35,611 nt of DNA from Candidatus Bathyarchaeota archaeon A05DMB-2 (GCA_018475625.1 JAAKEZ010000016.1:1-35611); one strand, 5' to 3'; counted from the first letter of the stretch, positions 24,502-32,557 are shown. Made by a program: numbers and translations. Notes: generated from the sequence alone by a model not told the origin.

Positions 24502-25646
24502 GTCTAATTCACAATGCAAAATACTTTACTAAAGAGGAAATATTGGAGAGAGCAAGAAAGTATGAATTTCCAAATCCATTAGCTGTTGAAATATTTCTAT
24601 GGGATTGCGAACTTGCTGCACAGCTCCAAGATAAATGCGCGGATATTGTGCTCAAAGGAGGAGCAGCTGCTCAGCTACATCTTCCCATAGAAAAACAGAG
24701 AGGAAGCGTTGATATCGATGTAGCTACTCCTTTAAACAAGAGCGACATCGCTGAAATTGTTCAGAGAATAAGCAAATCCCTTGAATGGTCTGTTAAGTTC
24801 GAGTTGTATAAACCGAAGAAGCCTGTCCCTAAGCTCCCACTCATAACCTATTTTACAAAAGCACCTTCAAAAACAGACCCAACGAGAAAGGAGTTGGAAA
24901 TAAAAATTGACATTTTCCTTAAGAGCCCTAATTTGCCTACCTTGGAACTTAACGATGTTGAGACTTTTGCAGTGGATGTTAAAAGGATGAAGTGCTTGAC
25001 GGTTGGAGCGCTTATGGGCGATAAGATCCTTACGCTTGCAAAAGGAAGCATAGGCATGACGCTTGAGGCAGATTATCCAAAACAGATTTACGACATAGAT
25101 GCACTGCTAGAAGTACATGAAATTTCTAAAAACACTGTTAGCGATATGGTTGCATCTATCCAAGCATTAACAAAACTTGAGGCTTACATTAGAAACATAA
25201 AAACTGCTCCGATAGAAGCTCTTCACGACGTCATAAAAACGATGGATAAGTATTCATTGGTGGACACAAGTGGCGGCGATGCAAGCATCAAAAAGAATAT
25301 AGACGCATTCCAACAATTCTTCGTTAACAAGAATCAAAGAAACCCATTTTACGGGTGGAGTTCCAAGTCCCTGAAAATCAAGTTTCTTGCCACGCTAATC
25401 GGCGAATGCGTTGAAAACAGATTAAGCGAATCCGATGTTGCCAAAGTTATTACTCAGTCCAAAAGCATTGCAGCAAGACTCAACGAAATTTCCGGAAAGG
25501 ATGTTATCGAGGTAAGGAAAAAACTCTTAGACCTTGCTCAAACAAAAATTCCCTATTTTAGGGAAATGAAAGGAAAGGCGCTTGAAAGAGTCTTTTGGCA
25601 AATCGTAACATTGGAAAACATTCAGGATGTAGAATCTATAGTATAA
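24498..25646 (+). CDS. AbiEii/AbiGii-type nucleotidyltransferase toxin
   Basis: 382 aa. The nucleotidyltransferase motif is clear: LKGGAAAQLHL (52-62), then RGSVDIDVATPL (68-79) with the Asp72/Asp74 pair, a third acidic strand KIDIFLK and GDKILTLAKGSIG, as in AbiEii. AbiEii-type toxins modify tRNA or other targets with nucleotides and stop growth on infection. Longer than the bacterial prototype (about 300 aa) by a helical C-terminus. Paired by overlap with its antitoxin. Confidence 0.8.
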   Translation: MSLIHNAKYFTKEEILERARKYEFPNPLAVEIFLWDCELAAQLQDKCADIVLKGGAAAQLHLPIEKQRGSVDIDVATPLNKSDIAEIVQRISKSLEWSVKFELYKPKKPVPKLPLITYFTKAPSKTDPTRKELEIKIDIFLKSPNLPTLELNDVETFAVDVKRMKCLTVGALMGDKILTLAKGSIGMTLEADYPKQIYDIDALLEVHEISKNTVSDMVASIQALTKLEAYIRNIKTAPIEALHDVIKTMDKYSLVDTSGGDASIKKNIDAFQQFFVNKNQRNPFYGWSSKSLKIKFLATLIGECVENRLSESDVAKVITQSKSIAARLNEISGKDVIEVRKKLLDLAQTKIPYFREMKGKALERVFWQIVTLENIQDVESIV

Positions 25647-25738
25647 TTTGTTTTTCCAAACAAAATATAGTCCGTTCAATCCTAATGCCTCTTCCTTGTC
25701 AGTCTCCATTCTTCATATTTTTCTAATGCTTCATCGAT

Positions 25739-26080
25739 CTACGCGTTTATGAATTCCTCTGCGCTGTGGTATGGCGTGCTCATTTTCCTTACTGCTTCAT
25801 TGAGCTGCTCATATTGCTCCTTTGGTATCTTTAAGTATTCATATTTACCGCTATGCCGCTCCAACCTAAAGCGTATAGCATCCCGTATGAACTCTTCTCT
25901 TGTAGTAAAACTCAGACGCTTATTCTCCTCTATAAAATTCTCAACTCGCTCCAGAAGCTTTGGTGGCAATATTGCGCTCTGCCTTAGAAGAGCTTCTATA
26001 ACATCTTGATATGTTTGCATTTTGCCTGTTTGAGCCATAAGCGTTCCAACAGTTGCTGTCATTTTTCTGCGGGATATCAT
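25739..26080 (-). CDS. ribbon-helix-helix-like protein, interrupted by TAG
   Basis: 113 aa. The core ILPPKLLERVENFIEENKRL followed by FTTREEFIRDAIRFRLE matches ribbon-helix-helix regulators. It stops at TAG (25739-25741) after EEFINA, but the same frame goes on for 18 more sensible codons (IDEALEKYEEWRLTRKRH) to TAG at 25682-25684. So the gene has either a nonsense mutation near its end or readthrough. Probably an orphan antitoxin or viral regulator; no toxin partner is seen. Confidence 0.6.
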   Translation of the reverse strand: MISRRKMTATVGTLMAQTGKMQTYQDVIEALLRQSAILPPKLLERVENFIEENKRLSFTTREEFIRDAIRFRLERHSGKYEYLKIPKEQYEQLNEAVRKMSTPYHSAEEFINA

Positions 26081-26131
26081 CTGAAATTCTAAGCGTCTTC
26101 ATTCTCTTATCGACCAGCCTTTTGAAGGGAG

Positions 26132-26377
26132 TTAGACTACTCCTGTGATGGGTTCTGCTTCCTTTCTGCGTTTTCTCCTAAGCCACGCCTTTATGAACTC
26201 TTCGATTTCCCGTCTGTTGTATGGATCTTTCCAAGCGGATTCGAGGGCTTGGCACTCTTCGGTTGCGCCTATAAGCCCAAAATAAGCGAGAAGCTCATGA
26301 TAAAGCTCCTCAGCCGCAATCTCGCTTAACCATACATACATTTCAGAGAGAATGCCCATTAATACGGCTCTGCTCAT
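26132..26377 (-). CDS. small helical protein of unknown function
   Basis: 81 aa from ATG 26377, five bases after GGTGG; ATG 26395 is an alternative. All helical, ending in a Lys/Arg-rich stretch (AWLRRKRRKEAE). It neighbours the second viral segment and resembles small viral accessory proteins, but I recognise no family. A 21-residue ORF (MRSLFLNDALLTM...) lies directly upstream and ends just before this start. Confidence 0.5.
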   Translation of the reverse strand: MSRAVLMGILSEMYVWLSEIAAEELYHELLAYFGLIGATEECQALESAWKDPYNRREIEEFIKAWLRRKRRKEAEPITGVV

Positions 26378-26461
26378 GCTAACCACCAAATTCATCAGGC
26401 AAAACCATCGTTAAAAGGGCATCGTTTAGGAACAGGCTTCTCATCAGGTTTTAGAGTTTCC

Positions 26462-26587
26462 TCATTTTTCCTGTTCTGGCCGGTAGAGTTCGCCTTGCTG
26501 GGTTAGGCGCCATAGAAACAGCAAATAATACGCACGAACATGCTGTAGGCTCTTAAAATTAACCCAAGCATGGGTTTTCTGTTCACT
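26462..26587 (-). pseudogene. gene fragment without start codon
   Basis: A 41-codon minus-strand frame ending TGA at 26462 reads convincingly as protein (NFKSLQHVRAYYLLFLWRLT, then ELYRPEQEK) but is bounded upstream by a stop and lacks a start. It is probably the tail of a decayed gene in the 26396-26683 gap. The rest of the gap carries the promoter of the next plus-strand gene. Confidence 0.3.
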
Positions 26588-26619
26588 TTAACTTATCTCT
26601 CTCCACTGGGCGATAGTGT

Positions 26620-26642
26620 CGTTTCGGCATTTGCTTTTTATA
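26620..26642 (+). promoter_or_regulatory. TATA box with adjacent CGTTTCGGC motif
   Basis: CGTTTCGGCA (26620-26629) lies immediately upstream of TTTTTATA (26635-26642), about 42-64 bases before the ATG at 26684. The same core occurs three more times at 28415-28549. Its place at the transcription-factor-B recognition side of the TATA box suggests an operator or activator site shared by this element's promoters. Confidence 0.5.
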
Positions 26643-26683
26643 GTGTTTGAGGCTGACCGTTTTATGTATGAAGGTGTCCAGAG

Positions 26684-26986
26684 ATGGCGCTTTTAGAAAA
26701 GTCAAATTTCGAGGACGAATTTTCGCATCCTATCCTAGAAGGATTAAGCGCTTTAGAGCGTAAGCTACTAATAGACCTTATACGCCAAAGACACCATCAA
26801 CTTTGGAGCAAATTTAGAAGCAACGGTTATGGCTGGAACACCGCAAAGCAGCATCTAAACGAATTCATCAACCATCACCTTTCAGAGTTCACTGAAGAGC
26901 TTGAGAAGGCTGGCTTCAACCACAACGGCTTCTTTAGAACTGCACGAGGGAAAGGTGAAGCTTATGTCAACGAGCGAGCATTGTAG
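26684..26986 (+). CDS. small viral protein, unknown
   Basis: 100 aa, helical, rich in His, Asn and Arg (LIRQRHHQLWSKFRSNGYGW, then HLNEFINHHLSEF). First gene of the radA-containing operon; overlaps the next gene by 23 bases. No family recognised. Confidence 0.55.
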   Translation: MALLEKSNFEDEFSHPILEGLSALERKLLIDLIRQRHHQLWSKFRSNGYGWNTAKQHLNEFINHHLSEFTEELEKAGFNHNGFFRTARGKGEAYVNERAL

Positions 26987-27176
26987 GAATCCTTGGAATG
27001 GGAAATGCAGAAACACGGACATAGAAGTCTACATACTTTACAAGAGTTCAAGGCTTCCAATCTGTAGACGATGCTGGAACAAAATTGCCAACAGCAACAT
27101 TGAGTGGGGACAACCATCGCCCACTGAAAGTTCATCAGCTTTAAGGAGGGGTCATGTTGGAGCTGGAGCAGATTGA
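26964..27176 (+). CDS. small zinc-binding viral protein
   Basis: 70 aa from ATG 26964, with AAAGGTGAAG just ahead. Cys residues in EHCRNPWNGKCRNTD and LPICRRCWNKI (CxxC) suggest one zinc site. Ends 23 bases inside radA, so translation of the two is coupled. The longer frame from 26901 overlaps its neighbour and is unlikely. Confidence 0.55.
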   Translation: MSTSEHCRNPWNGKCRNTDIEVYILYKSSRLPICRRCWNKIANSNIEWGQPSPTESSSALRRGHVGAGAD

Positions 27177-28119
27177 GGGTGTCGGTAAAGCTACAGCCAA
27201 GAGGCTTATGGAAGCAGGTATTGCGAATGTGGAAACGTTGGCTGTCACACCTGCAAGAGAAGTAATGGAAAAGGCTGGATACGACAAGATTATCAGTGCC
27301 CTAAGAGTCGTTGAGGCTGCCAGAGAAGCCTTGGGCTACAAGTTTATGACCGCATGGGAGCACTGGGAGATGACCAAAAACCGCATGAAGTGCACCACTG
27401 GAAGCACAGCCCTGAACACTCTTTTGGGAGGCGGAATAGAAACCCAAGCCATAACAGAGCTTGTAGGTCAATACGGATCTGGAAAAACCCAGCTGTGCAA
27501 GATGCTGTGCGTTACCGCTCAGCTTAAGCCTGAAAACGGAGGCTTCGGAGGAAACGTGCTCTTCTTTGACACTGAAGGAACATTCAGCTCCAACCGCGTA
27601 TACCAAATCGCCGCTGAAAATGGCTTAGACCCAGGCGAAGCCTTGCACAACATAATAATTTCAAGAGTGTACACGTCAGACCATCAGATGTTCCTATTGG
27701 ACAACGCTTTTGAAAAGTGCGCTGAGGAAAAAGTCAAACTTGTAATCGTAGACTCCATCATATCACATTTCAGAGGCGAATTCCTCGGAAGAGAAACACT
27801 GGCAGACAGACAGCAGAAACTCAACCTATACATGCACAAGCTCTTGCGTCTAGCAGAAATCTTCAACCTAGCCGTGGTTGTCACAAACCAAGCTCAATCA
27901 GATCCAACACCCCAGTACGGAAGCTACATAACTGACAGACCAGCAGGAGGCAACATCCTAGCCCACGCATGCAACACCAGAGTCTGGCTTAGAAGGGCGA
28001 AGGGCGGCGGATCAAAGCGTGTTGCCAAGGTTTTCGACTCCCCATGCCTACCAGAAGGCGAATGCACCTTCAAAATAACCCAGAAAGGCATAGAAGACGC
28101 TGAAGAAGAGGGCAAGTAG
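27154..28119 (+). CDS. radA: RadA-type recombinase encoded in a mobile element
   Basis: 321 aa, ATG after a strong AAGGAGGGG leader. Residues 1-60 are the helix-hairpin-helix domain (LEQIEGVGKATAKRLMEAGI), then TTGSTALNTLLGGGIETQAI, Walker A GQYGSGKT (about 105-112), FFDTEGTF, Walker B KLVIVDSI (about 195-202), and the DNA-binding loop NQAQSDPTP...RPAGGNILAHAC. All core elements for ATP-dependent strand exchange are present, and the length is normal for archaeal RadA. Its overlap with small viral genes indicates an element-borne copy; the host probably has its own. It could serve viral recombination-dependent replication. Confidence 0.85.
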   Translation: MLELEQIEGVGKATAKRLMEAGIANVETLAVTPAREVMEKAGYDKIISALRVVEAAREALGYKFMTAWEHWEMTKNRMKCTTGSTALNTLLGGGIETQAITELVGQYGSGKTQLCKMLCVTAQLKPENGGFGGNVLFFDTEGTFSSNRVYQIAAENGLDPGEALHNIIISRVYTSDHQMFLLDNAFEKCAEEKVKLVIVDSIISHFRGEFLGRETLADRQQKLNLYMHKLLRLAEIFNLAVVVTNQAQSDPTPQYGSYITDRPAGGNILAHACNTRVWLRRAKGGGSKRVAKVFDSPCLPEGECTFKITQKGIEDAEEEGK

Positions 28120-28204
28120 ACTCGCAGCCAGCCCATCTAAACTTCAATGCGTCCAGCCCAGAGACGCAATGAACACTCATGGCTAAACGATAGAGGAAAG
28201 ACTT

Positions 28205-28444
28205 ATGGCTAGAGGCGACCAGACAGTCAAGATTTACCGCAGACTCTCAAAGAAACGCTACCTTGAAGGAAAATATATGTACGAGCACCTGCGCATCTAC
28301 GTGCCCATACCAAGCAGATTCCACAAAATCATTAAGCCCTTCCTCGACCAACGCCTAAAAATACAGATAACCAACAAAAACAACGGCCTTATAATCACTT
28401 TGCACCCGCTAAAACGTTTCGGCACGCCGAATAGCCCCCCGTAA
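28205..28444 (+). CDS. small basic viral protein, paralogue of the remnant at 23313
   Basis: 79 aa from ATG 28205. The pattern KRYLEGKYMYEHLRI, then PIPSRFHKIIKPFLDQR, is shared with the N-terminal part of the 23313 remnant, so this is the intact form. Strand-rich and basic; could bind nucleic acid. The last codons contain the palindrome TTCGGCACGCCGAA (28418-28431), part of the repeat family described separately. A 21-codon ORF (28147-28212) overlaps its start. Confidence 0.6.
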   Translation: MARGDQTVKIYRRLSKKRYLEGKYMYEHLRIYVPIPSRFHKIIKPFLDQRLKIQITNKNNGLIITLHPLKRFGTPNSPP

Positions 28445-28549
28445 AATCATGTTCTAAAACCAGCAAACAGCGCCTACCACAATGTTGAAGCTCAAAATCT
28501 GCTTAAATATGGGCACGCCGAAACGTTTTCCCCTATAGGCGTTTCGGCA
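28414..28549. repeat. cluster of three CGTTTCGGC elements
   Basis: Copies lie at 28415-28423 (plus), 28517-28525 (minus, GCCGAAACG) and 28540-28548 (plus). The last two form a perfect 9-base inverted repeat with a 14-base spacer. The first is part of TTCGGC-AC-GCCGAA. A fourth copy is in the promoter at 26620. The cluster fills much of the gap upstream of the winged-helix gene at 28657; it may be an operator set or iterons of a replication origin. GTATAGGCATAC at 28571-28582 may be the TATA element. Confidence 0.65.
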
Positions 28550-28656
28550 CGCAGAACTGTTTTCGCCGAGGTATAGGCATACAAAAACATGTTGATAAAC
28601 GTGATTAGAGCCTTTAGCCCCAACTTTCCTTCAGCGGGTTTGGGCGTGTGTAACGT

Positions 28657-29046
28657 GTGGCGAAGGGCAAGGCGAAAAGTGGAAGACTCTCGGTTTTCAA
28701 AGGCAAAGAAGCAAGGCTCAACAGAGCCATATTCCAACTCCTTGCCCTCAAGGAACCCTTAGCAACATGTGATGTGTTTAAGGAATTTAGAAAACGAAAA
28801 GACATGGCACACATCAGATATTCAGTTTTAATCCGAAGAGTGAAGGCACTCCAAGAATCAGACTACATCATGAAAGTAGGCGAAAGAAAAACAAAACTAG
28901 GATCCGAAACCGCACTCTATCAACTAACGCCCAGAGCAGAACTCGCCATTGTTTTAGACCAAACGAACCTAGATAAATTCATCAGAAAAGCCAACTACCA
29001 TCGAATCATCAGCGCACTAGACGCTTTCCAACATCTGGAACAATAG
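28657..29046 (+). CDS. winged-helix DNA-binding protein
   Basis: 129 aa, GTG start. Residues 20-100 form a winged helix (ARLNRAIFQLLALKEPLATC, RYSVLIRRVKALQESDYIM, then TALYQLTPRAELAIVL). The N-terminus is basic. It lies between two groups of palindromic sites (28415-28549 upstream, 29077-29113 downstream), which suggests it binds one or both and regulates itself and its neighbours. Could also be a replication initiator-like factor. Confidence 0.6.
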   Translation: MAKGKAKSGRLSVFKGKEARLNRAIFQLLALKEPLATCDVFKEFRKRKDMAHIRYSVLIRRVKALQESDYIMKVGERKTKLGSETALYQLTPRAELAIVLDQTNLDKFIRKANYHRIISALDAFQHLEQ

Positions 29047-29076
29047 AACCACACAACATCCTTCAACCTCGATAGT

Positions 29077-29113
29077 CGCTTTGCAAGCGTCTACAAAGCG
29101 AATATTCGCTTTG
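29077..29113. promoter_or_regulatory. perfect 20-base palindrome plus third half-site
   Basis: CAAAGCGAATATTCGCTTTG at 29094-29113 is a perfect palindrome. A further CGCTTTG half-site lies at 29077-29083. The site is 31 bases after the winged-helix gene and 58 bases before the next start, a fitting place for an operator of a dimeric regulator. As RNA it could also form a hairpin and work as a processing or termination site, but no T-run follows. Confidence 0.6.
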
Positions 29114-29170
29114 CTGATGCCAGAAAGTCCTTAAACTCTTGAATGAACCATAATTAAAGGTGAAATCTGT

Positions 29171-29413
29171 TTGGTCAATTTGGTTGAAGAATGGGAAGTT
29201 CTAGAAGCGTATGCAGGAGACAAACAGGGTTTCTATCAACTCTTAGCCGATGGTGAAGTTGTGGAAATCCGCGTAGCCATTGGCAGGCTTGGCTTCAAGA
29301 AGGAATTCGAAAACAAGAGCGATCCACAGCTCAACCGCATCATAGCCTTCTGCAAATCCCGAAACTACATAAAAATAAGCGAAAACGTCAGAGACGAATT
29401 CTTCTTCAAATAG
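29171..29413 (+). CDS. small viral protein, unknown
   Basis: 80 aa from TTG 29171, with GGTGA seven bases upstream (29159-29163); TTG 29180 is an alternative. Mixed fold with a winged-helix feel (EFENKSDPQLNRIIAFCKSR), possibly a small DNA-binding protein. Followed by a six-codon ORF (MSKDKG, 29432-29452) with its own GGAGG before the next gene. Confidence 0.5.
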   Translation: MVNLVEEWEVLEAYAGDKQGFYQLLADGEVVEIRVAIGRLGFKKEFENKSDPQLNRIIAFCKSRNYIKISENVRDEFFFK

Positions 29414-29459
29414 TCTCTTTGGAGGCGAAACATGAGCAAGGATAAAGGGTGAAAACTTG

Positions 29460-29810
29460 ATGGACAAGGCCATCCCGAAAGGTTCAGCAGTCTACATCCG
29501 CTATAAGGACCACGTTCTATTCAAGAACACGTTCAAGCCCATCGAGGATGTTGCTGAACGCGAAACCTTGGGGTGGCTAACCCAAGAAAACAACGAGCTT
29601 CTCTGCATTCAACACGATAGAACCGTCGAAAGCCCCCACCACTCAAGTGGCACGGCCAGCGGAATGGTGCTATTAAAAAGCTGCATCCTAGAAATCTGCC
29701 AATTACCATTACAAAAAATTCCAAGCGGGTCTATAAATTGTCAAAACAACATAATTAATAACGCTGAGTATGCGCCTCAAAATCCGAAGCGAAAAACTCA
29801 GCCAAAGTAA
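29460..29810 (+). CDS. viral protein of unknown function
   Basis: 116 aa from ATG 29460 with GGTGA at 29448-29452. The first half reads as a small beta domain (KGSAVYIRYKDHVLFKN, TLGWLTQENNELLCIQHDR), similar in type to those next to archaeal integrase genes. The second half is Asn/Gln/Pro-rich and probably disordered. Twenty bases later the integrase begins. Not recognised. Confidence 0.5.
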   Translation: MDKAIPKGSAVYIRYKDHVLFKNTFKPIEDVAERETLGWLTQENNELLCIQHDRTVESPHHSSGTASGMVLLKSCILEICQLPLQKIPSGSINCQNNIINNAEYAPQNPKRKTQPK

Positions 29811-29830
29811 AACGGGACGGGAGCGAAACA

Positions 29831-31237
29831 ATGAAAGCCATAACAGTGACATATAGCCCCCGCGGCTACAAACTCCAAAAACCACTAACGCTAACAGTGC
29901 CCGAAACAAGAAACGCTGCAGACGAAAAACTCCAACAATACATAATCAACAGCCTATCATGGAAAATGCCAAGACTTGTGCCATTCACCTTTGAAAACGC
30001 CTCCACATTAGAACTAGCCAAACACCTGCTAAGGCATCGCACCGCCAGCACAGCGACGCTATACCAATACGTCTACGGCGTACACCGCTTCTGCCAATGG
30101 GCAAACATCCAACCAGACCAGCTGATAAAAAGCTGCCAAGACCCGGACGGAGACCCAAACCCAAAAGCCCTAGCAAAATACAGCCGTCTCCTCGACGACT
30201 TCGTAGGATGCCTCCAAGCAGAAGACCTAGCGCCAGGATCAGTGTCCAACCACGTGAAAGGCGTCAAGGCACTATTCCGCTGCAACGGACTAAAACTTGA
30301 GTTGCCATACAGCCTGCCGAAAAGAAACGTTTACAGCGACAGAGCACCCGCACCAGAAGAACTCCAGCACATGATAGACATAGCTGACATACGAGAAAAA
30401 GTCATCGTTTCAATGCTTGCCTTAGCCGGCTTCCGCATAGGCACACTGGTTAAGCTTCAATACCGCCACGTCAAAAGCGACCTCGAAAAACTGGTGACAC
30501 CTATCCACATCCACGTAGAAGCCGAAATTACCAAAGGCAAATACCACGACTACAACACTTTTCTGGGTCAAGAAGCAGCAGAATTCCTCAGAGCATACTT
30601 GGAACTTCGAAGGCAAGGCAGTCCCACTGGAAGAATGCCGCCCGAAAACATCCATGACGAATCACCACTAATAAGAGACGAGCTTAGCAGACATCCAAAA
30701 CCTCTTTCACCAGGCAGGCTACACCAAATCATCCACGACCTCTACATAAAAGCTGGTCTAATTCCAAGAAAAACGCTCGGACGCAGATACGAATTACGCG
30801 CCCACAGCATACGCAAATTCTTCCGCACGCAGATGGCAGCCTTAGGCGTAGACAGAGACTACATAGAATACATGATGGGTCATACCATAAGCACATATCA
30901 TGACATCCAAATGAAAGGCATAGAATTCCTAAGAGGCATCTACATCGCCTCAGGCCTGTCAATAAAACCGAAAACACGCATAAGCAAAATCGACGCCCTC
31001 AAAGAAATCATAAGAGCATGGGGACTAAACCCAGAAGAAATCCTAACAAGAGAAGCCCTCACACAGCCCCACAGAACCGTCATAGGTCAGAGCCAGCTTG
31101 AGCAAAGTCAGCTACACCAACTCACCACGGCGCTAAAGCAACAAATGCTGAAAGAAATACGAGAAAACGAAAACCAAAAAAGTATAAATTCATGCCTAAG
31201 CGGTGGTAGCCCGGGATACGTGACTTATCTCGTCTAA
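29831..31237 (+). CDS. tyrosine recombinase (integrase)
   Basis: 468 aa. N-terminal core-binding domain (about 50-165: RHRTASTATLYQYVYGVHRF), then the catalytic domain with Arg about 201 (AGFRIGTLVKL), Lys about 235 (TKGKYHDY), HSIRKFF (His about 325, Arg about 328), His about 351 (YMMGHTISTYHD) and a Tyr soon after, probably in TYHD. The catalytic set is complete, so it is likely active. C-terminal extension of about 90 residues is helical and ends in an odd Ser/Gly stretch. The gene closes the second element; it may integrate it. No flanking tRNA gene was found. Confidence 0.85.
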   Translation: MKAITVTYSPRGYKLQKPLTLTVPETRNAADEKLQQYIINSLSWKMPRLVPFTFENASTLELAKHLLRHRTASTATLYQYVYGVHRFCQWANIQPDQLIKSCQDPDGDPNPKALAKYSRLLDDFVGCLQAEDLAPGSVSNHVKGVKALFRCNGLKLELPYSLPKRNVYSDRAPAPEELQHMIDIADIREKVIVSMLALAGFRIGTLVKLQYRHVKSDLEKLVTPIHIHVEAEITKGKYHDYNTFLGQEAAEFLRAYLELRRQGSPTGRMPPENIHDESPLIRDELSRHPKPLSPGRLHQIIHDLYIKAGLIPRKTLGRRYELRAHSIRKFFRTQMAALGVDRDYIEYMMGHTISTYHDIQMKGIEFLRGIYIASGLSIKPKTRISKIDALKEIIRAWGLNPEEILTREALTQPHRTVIGQSQLEQSQLHQLTTALKQQMLKEIRENENQKSINSCLSGGSPGYVTYLV

Positions 31238-31362
31238 ATTTCTCATCTAGAATCAGCGAAGATGATGAGTCTGACAGGAGGAAAATATCGATTTGGATTA
31301 TCGGGTTCAAATCTGTTTACCGCGCTGCAGCAAAAGATTCCAATTTTGCCATCTTTTCGGCG

Positions 31363-32277
31363 TTATTTCAGAAAAACTGTTGCTATCCAGTTCTCAATGA
31401 TCTCTGACAGTTCTTCCTCATGGCCCAAGTAATCGTGAGGCGCATCTCGAATTATTGCTGTGTCGCATCTTTTGCTGGATTTGGCTTTCCTTTTGATAGT
31501 TAACAGGGCTTCCTCAACTTTGTTATTGACCACTGCTTCTTCAACTGTTCCATACGTGGCAAGTATTGGGCATTCTATTGTTGATAGCTCTTCGAATCTA
31601 GCGTTTGGGTCGTGGAAGTTGAATATGCCGCTTTTTGTGTCTGGACCGAATGCGTTGAGGTAGGTTCTAGCGCTTATCGAAAAGTCCCAGAGGGGGCAAT
31701 AGATCCTTGGCATGAGTTCGTCTGATTTTCCATGCTTTATCATCTGTCTAGCGACGTTGATTGCTTCATCATATTTTTCCGCTGTAACCATTCTCTGAAG
31801 CCCAATGTGATCTACGGGCGAAATGAGCACCATTCCCCGCACTCTTTCATCATGGGTTTGATGTTGATAGAAGACAGTTTTCAAGGGTCCTGCGCTCTCC
31901 CCTTCAAGTATTACTTTTGAGTAGCCACGTCCTTGAAGAAAATCAATCCACGCTTTTATGTCAAAAACGCATTCCTCAAGAATCTCGTAGGCAGTACCAA
32001 TGCGAACGTGAGTAAGGCCTGAATCGGTTTTTTTGATGAAGCCTGAGCGATAGTCATGGCCCCTAGTGTTTACTGCTAGGAATGCATATCCTCTCTTAAC
32101 AACCTGTTCAGCTATGCGATCAACAAATCTCTCTTCATAGAAGTTTCCAGTGAAACCATGGATGTGGAGCAAAGCTGTTCCATTAGTCTCTGCGGACAGG
32201 CAGAAAAGCCCTTGAAGTTCAAGTCCGTCTTCTGTGAAGGTTCGAACAAGCTCTCCTTTCAAACAACTTTCCCTCAA
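31363..32277 (-). CDS. alpha/beta hydrolase (DUF1749-like)
   Basis: 304 aa from TTG 32277; a TATA-like CTTATTATACC sits only 6-15 bases upstream, so TTG 32262 could be the real (leaderless) start. Oxyanion HGFTG (40-44), nucleophile elbow GESAG (126-130, Ser128), and catalytic His in DAPHDYLGHE near residue 280 are all present. A soluble esterase, lipase or related hydrolase of unknown substrate. It diverges from a second hydrolase gene. Confidence 0.75.
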   Translation of the reverse strand: MRESCLKGELVRTFTEDGLELQGLFCLSAETNGTALLHIHGFTGNFYEERFVDRIAEQVVKRGYAFLAVNTRGHDYRSGFIKKTDSGLTHVRIGTAYEILEECVFDIKAWIDFLQGRGYSKVILEGESAGPLKTVFYQHQTHDERVRGMVLISPVDHIGLQRMVTAEKYDEAINVARQMIKHGKSDELMPRIYCPLWDFSISARTYLNAFGPDTKSGIFNFHDPNARFEELSTIECPILATYGTVEEAVVNNKVEEALLTIKRKAKSSKRCDTAIIRDAPHDYLGHEEELSEIIENWIATVFLK

Positions 32278-32557
32278 TTGAAGGTATAATAAGCGTCAAA
32301 CTATGAAAAAGTTGCCGTTTCCTTCTTTGAATGAGCCAAGAAAGAAGAAGCGCACAGGGGGAAACTCATGGCATTGATATGTTCGTTTTCTGACACTGCG
32401 CTTTGATGCCCGTGCGCACACAACCAACCAACACGGCGGATGCGAAAAAACTGGTTGAATTGGACAAGGAATTATTGTGCAACTGACACAATTTCGTATA
32501 AGCCTCTTCTGTAAGTCATTAATAACAGTTTATAGACAAATAGTCTCATGATGGAAG

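Noticed and set aside
25682-26080. Pyrrolysine incorporation at TAG 25739-25741
   Set aside because: TAG is an ordinary stop for many genes here and no pyl genes are in view; kept only as a minor possibility.
28147-28212. 21-codon ORF (MRPAQRRNEHSWLNDRGK...)
   Set aside because: No good leader and no homologue known to me; could be real but unsupported.
29432-29452. six-codon ORF MSKDKG with GGAGG
   Set aside because: Possibly a translation-coupling leader for the 29460 gene, but too short to claim as a gene.
31255-31280. C/D-box sRNA (ATGATGA followed by CTGA)
   Set aside because: The boxes are only two bases apart, leaving no guide; no second box pair follows.
31195-31345. tRNA-like GGGTTCAAATC near 31300 with AGCGG at 31198, as an interrupted tRNA at the integrase end
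   Set aside because: The T-stem does not pair and no anticodon arm could be built.
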